Positions 36,962 to 46,227 of a DNA stretch of 64,000 bases are shown here, piece by piece. Source of the DNA: Roseomonas elaeocarpi (GTDB lineage: Bacteria; Pseudomonadota; Alphaproteobacteria; Acetobacterales; Acetobacteraceae); NCBI RefSeq assembly GCF_042433915.1, contig NZ_JBHLUN010000002.1, positions 1-64,000 of the forward strand, given 5' to 3'. The stretch's first letter is position 1, and the number at the start of each line of letters is the position of its first letter. The notes under the pieces are model-generated. The model saw nothing but the letters and a program-made list of their open reading frames with translations. It searched no databases and was not told the origin of the DNA. The position numbers and the translations under genes are program-made.

Positions 36962-37265
36962 GGATGGATCATGATCGCTAGGTTGCGCGTGGCAAGTCTA
37001 AGGACCGCTAAGGGTCGCTTGCAGCGATGAACTGCATTGCCGGGCGCCAGCAGAGCCTGGATTGGTAAGGCGAGTTGGGCGCAACCTGGACCTAACCGCA
37101 CGGGAGCGTATCGGGTGGATTGTCCCCGCCTCAACACCGCATCCTCTGACTGACTCTCATCCATGGTCTGCTTGCAGTCGGTGGTCGCGCTAGCCTCTTC
37201 GCCGGTGCTAGCGCGGGCTTGAGTGCGAGGCAGACCTCAAGTTGAGGTGCAGGCAAAGCGGTCGT
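36962..37265. other. gene-free interval
   Basis: In these 304 bp no supported gene was seen. The stretch would hold the promoter of the SGNH hydrolase gene. Confidence 0.35.
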
Positions 37266-38159
37266 TCAGCCTCTCGGATCCGCTTGGGTTGCTGTGTCGA
37301 TGAGGTGACGCACCGTCCTTGAACGATCGTCCCGTCTCCAGGCGAGGCCGAACTCGGCCTTCAGCGCCGCATCTTGAAGCGTCACGTAGCGCACGCTGTC
37401 GGGACGCAGTTGCCGCATGCAGTCAGGCACGATGGCAATTCCTATCGCGGCCGCCACGAGGTTGACGGTTGAGGCAAGCTGCGGCGTCTGCTGAGCCACC
37501 TTCGGCGTGAACCCGGCCCGCTGGCAGGCAGCGACCACATTCTCGGACAGACCCGGCCCGTTCGCACGCGGGTAGAGGATGAACGGCTCGTCGCGCAGTT
37601 CCTCCAGCTTCAAGGCGCTACGTCCCTGATGGCGGTGGCCGACCGGGAGAGCCGCCACCATCGGCTCCGTCGCGACCAGTTCAAAGCCGAGCCGCTCGGT
37701 CGAGCGCAGCGGCGGCCGCAGGAACGCAGCATCCAGCGTGCCCTGCTCAAGAGCCGCCTCCAGCAGGCTGGAGCGCCCCTCTTCCAAGATCAGTTCCACG
37801 CCCGGCCAGGTCTGACGATAGGCCTTCAGCGCTTCCGTCACCGCTGGGTTGAAGCAGGTCGAGGCCGTGAAGCCGACCCGCAGCCGACCGACCTCACCCC
37901 GGCCTGCCTGCCGGGCCAGGGACGCGGCGCCGTCCACCCGGACCAGCACGTCGCGCACCTCTTCCAAGAACAGGCGCCCGGCCTCGTTCAGCGCCAAGCC
38001 GCGGCCGACACGGTCGAACAGCGGTACGCCGAGCTCCTCCTCAAGGTTCCTGATCTGCTGACTGAGGGCAGGTTGGGCGATGCCAAGCCGCTCGGCGGCC
38101 CGCGTCATGTGGCCGTCCTCGGCCACGGCACGGAAGTACCGGAGGTGACGCAGTTCCAT
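37266..38159 (-). CDS. LysR-family transcriptional regulator
   Basis: This is a standard 297-aa LysR with HTH RHLRYFRAVAEDGHMTRAAE and PALSQQIRNLEEELG, followed by a two-subdomain effector-binding region. It is divergent from the isocitrate-lyase-family and oxidoreductase genes and probably regulates them. Confidence 0.88.
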   Translation of the reverse strand: MELRHLRYFRAVAEDGHMTRAAERLGIAQPALSQQIRNLEEELGVPLFDRVGRGLALNEAGRLFLEEVRDVLVRVDGAASLARQAGRGEVGRLRVGFTASTCFNPAVTEALKAYRQTWPGVELILEEGRSSLLEAALEQGTLDAAFLRPPLRSTERLGFELVATEPMVAALPVGHRHQGRSALKLEELRDEPFILYPRANGPGLSENVVAACQRAGFTPKVAQQTPQLASTVNLVAAAIGIAIVPDCMRQLRPDSVRYVTLQDAALKAEFGLAWRRDDRSRTVRHLIDTATQADPRG

Positions 38160-38161
38160 TT

Positions 38162-38200
38162 GATAAGTAGAACCTATCGAAGTGCATTAATCAATATATT
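38162..38200. promoter_or_regulatory. probable LysR operator and AT-rich promoter
   Basis: GATAAGTAGAACCTATC at 38162-38178 is a partial dyad (GATAAGT against GATAGGT) containing a T-N11-A core, directly upstream of the LysR ATG. It is followed by the AT-rich CATTAATCAATATATTGG. This fits LysR autoregulation and control of the divergent genes. Confidence 0.5.
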
Positions 38201-38314
38201 GGACGTGCAGCCTGGCATCAACGATGCCTGGGAACGTCGCGAGCAGCCAGCGAGAGGGCGCCGCCCAATTCCTGCCGCCGACAAGCGTCCTGACCCGCCG
38301 ATCGGAGCCGCCTC

Positions 38315-39187
38315 TTGCCAGCATCCCACATCAGCCGCCTGACTGAACTTCTGGCCGAACGTCGCGCGATCCTGACACCAGGTGTCGCAAACGCCCTCAC
38401 CGCGCGCGTCGTCGACACCCTGGGGTTCGAAGCCGCCTACCTGACCGGTGCTGGGCTGACCAACACGTTCCTGGGCATGCCCGACCTGGGCTTCATGGAC
38501 CTCACCCAGTTGTCGCAGCACATGCTGGCCATCCGGGAGGCGACGGACCTGCCAGTGGTGGTGGACGCCGATACCGGCTTTGGCAACGCGCTCAATGTCG
38601 GTCATGCCGTCCGAGCCCTGGAGCGCGTCGGCGCCAGCGCCATTCAGCTTGAGGACCAGCTAAGCCCGAAGCGCTGCGGCCACTTCACCGGCAAGGCCCT
38701 CGTTCCCGCGCAGGAGATGGTGGGGAAGATCCGTGCAGCAGTCGACGCACGCCAGGGTGGCGTGCTCATCGTCGCCCGCACTGACGCCATCGCAGTCGAG
38801 GGTTTCCAGGCAGCCATCGGCCGCGCGGAACAATATGCCGCAGCCGGTGCCGACATCCTCTTCGTCGAGGCGCCGACCAGCAGCGACGAACTGCGCCGCA
38901 TTCCGAAGCTCCTCTCCAAGCCGCAGATGCTGAACCTCGTTGTCGGTGGGGTGACGCCGATGGTCGGTCAGGCCGAGGCAGGCGCAATGGGGTTCGGGCT
39001 GCTGCTCTACGCCAACGTTGCGTTGCAGGGAGCCATACGTGGCATGCGGGAGGCGCTGGCAGCACTCCAACGGGATGGGCTTCTGGAGGAGGCCAGCGGG
39101 CTGACCGCGAGCTTCGCCGAACGCCAGGCTCTGGTGCGTAAGCCCTGGTTCGATGAGCAGGAGCGCCGCTACGGCAGCGGCGCCTGA
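38315..39187 (+). CDS. isocitrate lyase/PEP mutase superfamily C-C lyase
   Basis: This 290-aa beta/alpha barrel resembles 2-methylisocitrate lyase and oxaloacetate decarboxylase. Motifs are VVVDADTGFGNALNV (metal Asp), QLEDQLSPKRCGHFTGK with the catalytic KRCGH loop and LIVARTDAIAVEGF. It cleaves or decarboxylates a 2-hydroxy or 2-oxo dicarboxylate. The TTG start is supported by GGAG seven bases upstream. It is 31 bp from the next gene. Confidence 0.85.
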   Translation: MPASHISRLTELLAERRAILTPGVANALTARVVDTLGFEAAYLTGAGLTNTFLGMPDLGFMDLTQLSQHMLAIREATDLPVVVDADTGFGNALNVGHAVRALERVGASAIQLEDQLSPKRCGHFTGKALVPAQEMVGKIRAAVDARQGGVLIVARTDAIAVEGFQAAIGRAEQYAAAGADILFVEAPTSSDELRRIPKLLSKPQMLNLVVGGVTPMVGQAEAGAMGFGLLLYANVALQGAIRGMREALAALQRDGLLEEASGLTASFAERQALVRKPWFDEQERRYGSGA

Positions 39188-39218
39188 TGCCCAGCACCCG
39201 GATACCGAGGAGGAGCCT

Positions 39219-40208
39219 GTGAGAGCAATCCAGATCGACCACTATGGCGGCCCGGAGGTGATCGTCCGCCGCGAGATCCCGGTGCCTCAGCCTGGGCCGG
39301 GCGAGGTTCTCATCCGTCTGCGGCATTCCGGCATCAACTTCATGGACGTACACACGCGACAGGGGAAGTATGCCGGTTCACGGACCTATCCGGTCTCGAT
39401 CCCAACCACCCTCGGCATCGAGGGCGCGGGAGAGGTCGCGGCGCTGGGGAACGGCGTCACCGAGTTCGCGCCAAGCGATCGGGTCGCTTATTGCCTGACC
39501 TGGGGCAGCTACGCCGAATATGCGGTGGTGCCTGCCTGGCGCGTGGTGCCAGTGCCTGATGCGCTGCCGCTCGACCGGGCGGCGGCGGCCATGTTCCATG
39601 GCCTCACGGCGCATTACCTTGTAAATGACATCGGGCAGTTGAAACCGGGAGTGACTTGCCTCGTCCACTCCGCCTCCGGCGGCATCGGGCAACTCTTGGT
39701 GCAACTCGGCACCCGGCTCGGCGCCACGGTTTTCGCCACCACCAGCACGGAGGCCAAGGCGGAAGTCGCCCGGCAGCGCGGGGCCGCTGCGGCCTTCCTT
39801 TACGATGATGGCCGCTTTGCCGAGACTGTACGTGACCTCACCGGCGGACAGGGCGTCGACGTGGTGTTCGACCCCATTGGCAAACCCACCCTGCGCGACA
39901 GCTTTCGTGCCACCCGGAGGCGCGGGCTGGTCGTCAGCTTCGGCAGCGTCGGCGGCCCGGTGCGGGACCTAGACCCCATCGAACTCGGCGAGGCCGGGTC
40001 GCTGTTTCTGACGCGACCGCGTTTGGCCGATCACCTGCTGGATGCGCCCACCATCCGGCGGCGGGCGGCCGACATCTTCGGCGCGCTGCTGGAGGGCACC
40101 CTCTCCATTAAGATTGCCGGGCGATACTCGCTCGACACCGTTGAAGAGGCCCATGCGGCCCTTGAGGAGCGACGGGTGGTCGGCAAGCCGATCCTCGACC
40201 TGCCCTGA
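39219..40208 (+). CDS. zinc-independent quinone oxidoreductase (zeta-crystallin type MDR)
   Basis: This 329-aa NADPH-binding medium-chain reductase has VRAIQIDHYGGPEV at the N terminus, SGINFMDVHTRQGKY and the Rossmann motif LVHSASGGIGQLLVQLG. The GTG at 39219 has GAGGAGG seven bases upstream. It is probably co-transcribed with the preceding lyase and reduces quinones or enones. Confidence 0.88.
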   Translation: MRAIQIDHYGGPEVIVRREIPVPQPGPGEVLIRLRHSGINFMDVHTRQGKYAGSRTYPVSIPTTLGIEGAGEVAALGNGVTEFAPSDRVAYCLTWGSYAEYAVVPAWRVVPVPDALPLDRAAAAMFHGLTAHYLVNDIGQLKPGVTCLVHSASGGIGQLLVQLGTRLGATVFATTSTEAKAEVARQRGAAAAFLYDDGRFAETVRDLTGGQGVDVVFDPIGKPTLRDSFRATRRRGLVVSFGSVGGPVRDLDPIELGEAGSLFLTRPRLADHLLDAPTIRRRAADIFGALLEGTLSIKIAGRYSLDTVEEAHAALEERRVVGKPILDLP

Positions 40209-40395
40209 CCAGCGTGGCGGGCAACAGAGCCGTCGCGGCCGCGAGCATCCCCATGTACGGCATAAGCAATCGCCAACCTTCTCGGCAAGGTGGCTGAGAA
40301 GGCTCGTGGTGATCTCTTCAGCCTCGGGCGGGCTCGCACCTTCATGTGAGTCTATCCGCGCGACGTCCTCATCTGCGACGCCCTGGCACGACGTC

Positions 40396-40578
40396 CTACC
40401 GCATCCGGTAACTCGCATATGCCGCCGCAGTCGCTCCCAGGATTCCTCCTGCTGCCCTGACCCACTCCTTGCGGGAGAACCACCGGCACGGGAGGTATCC
40501 CACGACACCTCCGGCTGCGATGGATATCACCGGGTAGCTGCGTGCGAGGGCGTGCAGAGCGTTGGGGTAGTGGACCAT
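40396..40578 (-). CDS. possible small membrane protein
   Basis: The 60-aa frame MVHYPNALHALARSYPVISI ends with GGILGATAAAYASYRMR. It has two weakly hydrophobic helices. It lies in an otherwise empty 580-bp gap. There is no homology evidence; it may be a chance ORF. Confidence 0.3.
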   Translation of the reverse strand: MVHYPNALHALARSYPVISIAAGGVVGYLPCRWFSRKEWVRAAGGILGATAAAYASYRMR

Positions 40579-40790
40579 AGCTGCTCAGGAAGCCCGAGCA
40601 GTCGGATTCCGGTTAACGCGGGTGAAAGGGTGGGAAGCGCCTCGACTGCCTGCCTAGTCCACCCACGCGCGGTCAGGCTCCAGACATCACAATGATCGTG
40701 CCAACGATCTGGGCGGCCCTTCCAGGCGGCTTTGGTGCCCAGCCATCACTCGGTCAAGGTGAGACCCTCTGACCGAAGCGCACCATCGTT

Positions 40791-41531
40791 CTAGGATGCT
40801 TTGTCCAAGTCGAGGACGAGCTGCACGCGCTCACCAACAAGCAATGCCACACCGAAGTCTAATGGGGTGCCGTTCACATCCACCTTCAGCGACTCCCAGA
40901 TCAGCAATGGCGAGCCTGGAGTGAGTCTAAGCTCCGCGGCCTCGGTTCGTGTCGAGGGGCGCGTACTGATTGTGCTGTCCCGCCGCCGTAGGCCACGTAC
41001 GCCAAGAACCTCCAGGGCGCGCGAGATGCTTTGACTTTCCTCGAAGTGCGCAGCGATTTTCGGGACAATGGCGGCGGGAAACCAGTGCTCGGACCGGATC
41101 AGCGGTACGCCGTCCACCTCTCGCAGGATGTCGAGGCGCACAACATCGATCCCCGGCGCGATCGCCAACGCTCCGGCCACGTGTGCAGGCGCAGGCAGCG
41201 TCACGGATGCGAGCAGGCGCCCGCCGGGATCACGGCTCAATGCCGCGATGTTCCGCCGGAACCGGGTCTGTGCCCCGACGCGGTAGGGGATTGGGGCCGC
41301 TCGTACGAACGTGCCGCGCCCATGCCGTACGTCCAGCAATCCACGTTCGGCCAAGTCAGCAACAGCACGGCGCAGCGTGTGCCGGTGCACCTCGTAGCGC
41401 TCGGCCAACATGCGCTCATTGGCCAGCCGTTCCCCAGGCTTGAAGACTCCGGCCGAGATCTCCCCGGCGAGCCGGTCGGCCACGGCACGCCAGACGCTCC
41501 GGCCTGCATCCATGCCCTCCAGGTCACTCAT
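40791..41531 (-). CDS. GntR/HutC-family regulator (PhnF-like)
   Basis: The 246-aa protein has a winged-helix GntR N terminus (RMLAERYEVHRHTLRRAVAD) and a UTRA effector domain ending in FGVALLVGERVQLVLDLD. PhnF-type members control phosphonate genes. It is divergent from the set that contains a phosphonoacetate hydrolase remnant, consistent with phosphonate-responsive control. Confidence 0.85.
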   Translation of the reverse strand: MSDLEGMDAGRSVWRAVADRLAGEISAGVFKPGERLANERMLAERYEVHRHTLRRAVADLAERGLLDVRHGRGTFVRAAPIPYRVGAQTRFRRNIAALSRDPGGRLLASVTLPAPAHVAGALAIAPGIDVVRLDILREVDGVPLIRSEHWFPAAIVPKIAAHFEESQSISRALEVLGVRGLRRRDSTISTRPSTRTEAAELRLTPGSPLLIWESLKVDVNGTPLDFGVALLVGERVQLVLDLDKAS

Positions 41532-41625
41532 GCCTCAGCCATGTGCTCCTTGACTCTGGTACAGAGGTCTATACCACTTTGCCTGCTCCTGATCCATGTG
41601 AGACGGTCAGCAGGGAACGGCATCG

Positions 41626-42657
41626 ATGAACACCTCCGCGGTCCGCGCGCAAGCGCAACCCGTGATAGACTATCCTGTCGAGATCGAGCCGCCAGACATC
41701 ACGCGGTGGCGAGACGGCAACACGGGAACACCCTTTGTCCACCGTTTCTCTTCCGGCCGACCTGGTCCGCACCTGCTGATCACTGCCCTGATCCACGGCA
41801 ACGAGCCCGCGGGGGCAATCGCCCTTGATTGGTTGCTTGCGCGCGCGGTGCTCCCGCGCCGCGGCACCCTCACTCTCGCCTTCGCCAACACTGACGCCTA
41901 TGCCCGCTTCGATCCGGCCGACCCACGCGCGAGCCGCTGGGCGGACGAGGACATGAACCGCCTGTGGTCGCCGGATATCCTGGGAATGCAGCCACCTCGC
42001 AGCGCGGACGCAGCGCGGGCGGCGGCGCTGCTGCCCTTCGTGGAGGATGCGGACTTCCTGCTTGACCTCCATACGACCCAGCACCCGAACGAGCCCCTGG
42101 TCCTGGCCGGGCCTCTGGAACGCAGCCGTCAACTCGCGCGTGCCCTGGGGCTGGCCGATCTGGTGATGGTGGACCGCGGTCATGCTCAGGGCGCACGCAT
42201 GCGCGACCACCGCGGCTTCGGTGACCCGCAGTCACACCAGACCGCGTTACTGCTCGAGTGCGGTCAGCATTGGGCCGCCACCAGCCCTGCCGTCGCCATC
42301 GGTGCCTGCCTGCGTATGCTGGACCGTCTGGACATGCTGCCAAGCAGCTTCGAAGCCGGTGGGGAGGCTGCACCTCTGCCGGACCAGGCCAGCCGCTTCG
42401 TCGAGATCACCATGCCGGTTACCGTGAAGCGTGAGTTCACCTTCGCTCTGCCGCTACGCGGCGGCGAGGTGATCGCGAAAGCAGGTACCCTGATCGGTTA
42501 TGATGGCGGCGAGCCGGTGGTGACCCCGCACGACGACTGCGTGGCGATCATGCCGTCGCAGCGCTTGTGGGCCGGGCTGACCGCGGTGCGCTTGGGACGC
42601 ATCGTGGCATCTCCTGAGCCCATGGTCCTGCCGCCCGAGGTACCTGCGCATGTCTGA
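41626..42657 (+). CDS. succinylglutamate desuccinylase/aspartoacylase family zinc hydrolase
   Basis: The 343-aa M14-like zinc hydrolase has ITALIHGNEPAGA (H-x-x-E zinc ligands), FLLDLHTTQHPN (third His) and ALLLECGQHW (catalytic Glu). It deacylates an N-acyl amino acid or similar amide. It overlaps the phnA remnant by 8 bp, so they formed an operon. The substrate is unknown. Confidence 0.85.
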   Translation: MNTSAVRAQAQPVIDYPVEIEPPDITRWRDGNTGTPFVHRFSSGRPGPHLLITALIHGNEPAGAIALDWLLARAVLPRRGTLTLAFANTDAYARFDPADPRASRWADEDMNRLWSPDILGMQPPRSADAARAAALLPFVEDADFLLDLHTTQHPNEPLVLAGPLERSRQLARALGLADLVMVDRGHAQGARMRDHRGFGDPQSHQTALLLECGQHWAATSPAVAIGACLRMLDRLDMLPSSFEAGGEAAPLPDQASRFVEITMPVTVKREFTFALPLRGGEVIAKAGTLIGYDGGEPVVTPHDDCVAIMPSQRLWAGLTAVRLGRIVASPEPMVLPPEVPAHV

Positions 42658-43030
42658 TGCGTTCCTGACCGAGGCCGTGAAGGTAAATGGCCGGGCGTAC
42701 CGGTGCCCGCCGCGGCCGGTGGTGGTGTGCTTGGAAGGCTCCGACCCGGTTCACCCGGGACTGGTACTGGCCGATGATATCCTGTCCATCTCGGCGCACG
42801 TTCAGGCCCGAGGCTTCTCCGCGCTGGCCGCGGCCGTCGTGCCCGGTTTCGCCACCCAAACAACACCTCCGGCGTCACCGGCGTACGGCCCGCTGGGCGC
42901 AGCATCTCCGGCAACGACTACTTCGACCGCCCAACGACCGAGGAGGTCATGGTCACGGACGCGCGGCTACTTTGCTGTGAGACCATCCTCGGCCGCATGT
43001 CGCATGCGGACGTTCGGAGGCCGGTCAGAT
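42650..43030 (+). pseudogene. phnA: phosphonoacetate hydrolase remnant, frameshifted and truncated
   Basis: The first ~70 codons read VNGRAYRCPPRPVVVCLEGSDP, then ALAAAVVPGF, close to the PhnA N terminus. From about 42862 similarity moves to another frame: NNTSGVTGVRPAG, then SISGNDYFDRPTTEEVMVTD and ARLLCCETILGRM. Similarity ends near 43030, where the MFS transporter frame takes over. About two thirds of the ~410-aa enzyme is missing. So the carbon-phosphorus hydrolase of this gene set is non-functional. Confidence 0.72.
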
Positions 43031-43097
43031 TAGCGGCTCCGACAATGCCAGCGGCCGCAAAGCGCCTGCACAGGCCTCGTGGAACGCCAAGCGCACC

Positions 43098-44261
43098 TTG
43101 GTCATCACCGGACTGGCGCATGCATTCCATGATGGTCTTACATCCAGCATCTACCTGCTGATGCCGCTCTGGCAGGCACAACTCGGCCTGAACTACAGCG
43201 CGCTGGCGCTGCTCAGGGCGCTCTATATCGGCACTCTAGCGGGGCTACAGATCCCCTCCGGTCGGCTGGGACGCCGGATGGGCATCCCGGCCGTGCTAGG
43301 AATTGGCACTGTGCTGAGCGGCTGTGCTTTTGCCCTCAGCGGCCTTTCGGGCGGCGTGCTCAGCTTGGGTGCCACGCTCGTACTGGCTGGCGCTGGTGGG
43401 AGTACGCAGCACCCGCTCGCTTCCGCGGCCGTGTCGCGTGCTTACGGCAGCGCGGCGCGAGGCCCACTCGGGCTGTACAACTTCGCTGGCGATCTCGGGA
43501 AGGCGTCACTTCCACCCCTGCTCGCCGTAGCAATGGGGCCGCAGGGTTGGCACCCAGTTTTCTGGGCCGTGGCAGTCCTCGGCGCTGTGGTTGCGTTCGT
43601 GATCCTACGGCTGATGCCCCGGTCCAGCGGCGACCCGATCAGTGTTGCCCCAGCGGTAGCCGCGACGGCGAAGGCACCGGGCTACAAGGGGCGCGGCCGC
43701 GGGTTCGTTCTCCTGATCGCGATTGCTCTATTTGACGGCTGCGCCGGTGTCGCCCTTCTCCTTTTCCTCCCTGCTCTGATGCAGATGAAGGGCGGAACCC
43801 CAGCCACCCTCGGCCTAGCCTTGTCCTTGATCTTCGTCGGGGGCGCCTGTGGTAAGGCTGTCTGTGGTTGGCTGGGTAACCACCTGGGCTTGGTGATGAC
43901 CGTGATCGTGACCGAGATTGGCACAACCGCGGCGGTCATGGCCTTACTCGCCTTACCACTCGTTCCGGCATTGGCGCTGCTGCCGATCCTTGGGATCATG
44001 CTCAACGGCACCTCCTCCGTGCTTTACGGCACCGTTCCAGAACTCGCGCCGCCTGGGCGGATCGAGCACGCCTTCGCGCTGTTCTACTCCTGCACGCTGG
44101 GTTCGAGTGCCCTGGCCCCCGTGCTTTACGGCTGGTTGGGCGACACTGCGGGACCACGATGGGCAGTCATAGTGGCGGGCGCGACGGCATTGGCGGTCGT
44201 GCCGCTCATGATTTTGCTGGCCCCCATACTTAAATCACTCGAACCCACCGCACGGTCCTGA
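43098..44261 (+). CDS. MFS transporter
   Basis: The 387-aa polytopic membrane protein has about 12 hydrophobic segments. It starts with VITGLAHAFHDGLTSSIYLL, and IPSGRLGRRMGIPAVLGIGT fills the loop 2-3 motif. The TTG at 43098 is only a guess: the frame is open upstream into SWNAKRT without an ATG, and the natural start may have been lost at the junction with the phnA remnant. It probably exported or imported the substrate of this set. Confidence 0.78.
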   Translation: MVITGLAHAFHDGLTSSIYLLMPLWQAQLGLNYSALALLRALYIGTLAGLQIPSGRLGRRMGIPAVLGIGTVLSGCAFALSGLSGGVLSLGATLVLAGAGGSTQHPLASAAVSRAYGSAARGPLGLYNFAGDLGKASLPPLLAVAMGPQGWHPVFWAVAVLGAVVAFVILRLMPRSSGDPISVAPAVAATAKAPGYKGRGRGFVLLIAIALFDGCAGVALLLFLPALMQMKGGTPATLGLALSLIFVGGACGKAVCGWLGNHLGLVMTVIVTEIGTTAAVMALLALPLVPALALLPILGIMLNGTSSVLYGTVPELAPPGRIEHAFALFYSCTLGSSALAPVLYGWLGDTAGPRWAVIVAGATALAVVPLMILLAPILKSLEPTARS

Positions 44262-44413
44262 GCCCCCCTATTCCAGCCCCGCCCGACACCATAACGTCTC
44301 TGCCGACGGCGGCGTTCACGGTGTCTGCCGCCCGCGGCAGGGAAGCACCGGCACCTTTCCCCCTGAGCATCATCGGCAGGCGCCCCGCTCTCCTTCCGAG
44401 CCAGGTTGGACAT

Positions 44414-44575
44414 TCATGACCCGCGATCAGGTGGCGGTGCCACGGCCTGCACGATGGCCTCGACATCGACGCCGGTCAGCACCTCCCGCTCGAGGAGCGC
44501 CGCCGCGACCGCGTCCAGTGCCGTCCGATGCTCACGCAGCAGGCTGCCAGCCTCCCCGTAGCGGCGTTGAGGCGT
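44414..44575 (-). pseudogene. duplicated 3' end of the FtsH-like AAA/M41 gene
   Basis: The minus-strand reading GSLLREHRTALDAVAAALLE followed by REVLTGVDVEAIVQAVAPP corresponds to the C-terminal end of the 30227-32101 gene. The DNA is close to identical over ~150 bp, with one base missing at the GTAGCGGCG position that breaks the frame. Nothing of the rest of that gene is present. Confidence 0.8.
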
Positions 44576-44708
44576 AGAGGCCACTCCGGACGACGACATG
44601 CTCATCGTCGCCAGGAGCAAGCGAAAGGATCCTGGCGACGCTGTCACCGCGTAACCTGCGCCGTAGCGGCACCCGTGCCTTGCGCAATCAAGCCTGGTCT
44701 GGCAGCCT

Positions 44709-44732
44709 CGCTGTATCCGTTTGGATATAGCG
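44709..44732. promoter_or_regulatory. near-perfect dyad upstream of the DUF2325 gene
   Basis: CGCTGTATCC (44709-44718) and GGATATAGCG (44723-44732) form a 10-bp inverted repeat with one mismatch and a GTTT spacer. It lies just before the two possible start codons and suits an operator or a translation-control hairpin. Confidence 0.5.
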
Positions 44733-44772
44733 CGCGATGGGACAGGATTGCTGCGGGAATAAAGCACTGGGC

Positions 44773-46017
44773 ATGGAGAACTGGCGTGCTGGCTCGACCC
44801 AGCGCCTCCTCGAGGGGCGGCAGGCAGCCACACCGCTGCCGATCCGAGCACAGGATGCTTACCACTTTGCTCATCGACGTCGGAAACTCTGGGAGTTATC
44901 GGATCAGTTCCATTGCTCCATCATCGGCACATGTCTCTCGGCGGCTGAACTCCGGAAGCTCCTGTGCAAGCTGAACCCGGCGCATGCACGGGAGACTGAC
45001 CACGTCCTGCATGGCGCGGCGGTTGGCCTGGCGGAGCGACACGACACCGCGGGCAAAATGCTGCACAAAGCACTCGACGCGCGACATGCAGCCGCCACCA
45101 ACCGCTTTGCCCGCGCCCGGACGTTGGAGGACGTGCGTAGCCTCTGGATGGAGGCACTCGCCGTCGGCGACATTCCCGGCCCCTATTGGGCGGTCATGAC
45201 CCATCCCGATACCTCCTCGGAACTTCAGCGGGAGGCATTCGGGGAGGTTCACATGCTTTCGCACCTCGTCGGCGCCGCAAACCGGGCAGACATCCGGCGT
45301 CTGGCTCAACTCGAGGTGGAGAATGCGGCTCTCCTGGATAAGGTCGCCAAGCAACAGTTCCGCCTCAAGAACATGGCGACCGAACGCGACGCTACCATCC
45401 GGGAGCTTTCCCAGCGCTTACAGGAACACGCCAGGCCAGCGGCAAGCAATGCGGCGCCGTTGTCCGACCTGGAAACCCACGCTTCGCTGGAAAACATGCG
45501 TCGCCGTTTGGGGAGCGAGGTTGAGCACCGCGTCACCCTGCAACGCCGTTTGGACGAGATGCGTGCTTGTCTGGAGGCAGAACAACGCAGGAGCGCGGAG
45601 GCTCGGGGACAGGTGGACGTGCTGCAAACCGAGGTCGCGGCGCTGGAGGCCACCCTCTCGCCCGAGGAGACGGGCGGCACTCGAATTGACCTCGACCTCC
45701 ACGGCATGACCCTGCTCTACGTCGGCGGGCGACCGAGCCAAGCATCCCGGTTGCGTATCATCGCCGAGGCAACGGGCGCTGCGCTTCTGCTGCACGATGG
45801 CGGTCTGGAAAATGCAGAAGCCCAGCTTGATGGTCTCGCCAGCCGCGCCGATGCTGTCCTCTTTCCTGTCGACTGCGTCAGTCATGACGCGGCTTTGACG
45901 GTGAAGCGTCATTGCCGCCGGGTGGGAAAGCCCTTCATCCCCTTGCGCAGTACGGGAAGCACCGCGTTCCTTGCCGCGCTTCATAGCCTCGCGACTCATC
46001 CTGAACGACGAGCATGA
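44773..46017 (+). CDS. coiled-coil protein with C-terminal DUF2325 domain
   Basis: The 414-aa protein has an N-terminal region with HCSIIGTCLSAAELRKLL. A long heptad-like helical part (~190-310) includes LAQLEVENAALLDKVAKQQF. The C-terminal DUF2325 domain reads LLYVGGRPSQASRLRIIAEA and HDAALTVKRHCRRVGKPFIP. The biochemical role of DUF2325 is unknown; it has a small Rossmann-like fold. ATG at 44737 would add 12 residues, but the dyad would then overlap its ribosome site. Confidence 0.75.
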   Translation: MENWRAGSTQRLLEGRQAATPLPIRAQDAYHFAHRRRKLWELSDQFHCSIIGTCLSAAELRKLLCKLNPAHARETDHVLHGAAVGLAERHDTAGKMLHKALDARHAAATNRFARARTLEDVRSLWMEALAVGDIPGPYWAVMTHPDTSSELQREAFGEVHMLSHLVGAANRADIRRLAQLEVENAALLDKVAKQQFRLKNMATERDATIRELSQRLQEHARPAASNAAPLSDLETHASLENMRRRLGSEVEHRVTLQRRLDEMRACLEAEQRRSAEARGQVDVLQTEVAALEATLSPEETGGTRIDLDLHGMTLLYVGGRPSQASRLRIIAEATGAALLLHDGGLENAEAQLDGLASRADAVLFPVDCVSHDAALTVKRHCRRVGKPFIPLRSTGSTAFLAALHSLATHPERRA

Positions 46018-46227
46018 AGTAAACCCAGATCGGTCTGGGACGCCTTTGAGCCACACGGCAGCGCGTTGAGGTGGACCTCCACAGCCCACTGCGTGATCGC
46101 CGCCAGCATCTGTGTTTGGCCCGGTCTGAGGGACGGATGCCGAAGTTGAGCCGAAGCAGTCTCGGGGCGTGACGACATCATCGTCGCCCGGCTGCCGCGG
46201 CGCCAGCAGTTTGATTTGGTGCCGAGG

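Noticed and set aside
36857..37027. LOTUS-like stretch (ADPHGWIMIARL) on the plus strand
   Set aside because: It is the antisense of the SGNH hydrolase start region plus a few non-coding codons, and has no domain around it.
46018..46227. Possible small gene between the DUF2325 gene and the ABC operon
   Set aside because: Frames here are continuations of shadows with no start or ribosome site; 210 bp is a plausible convergent spacer.
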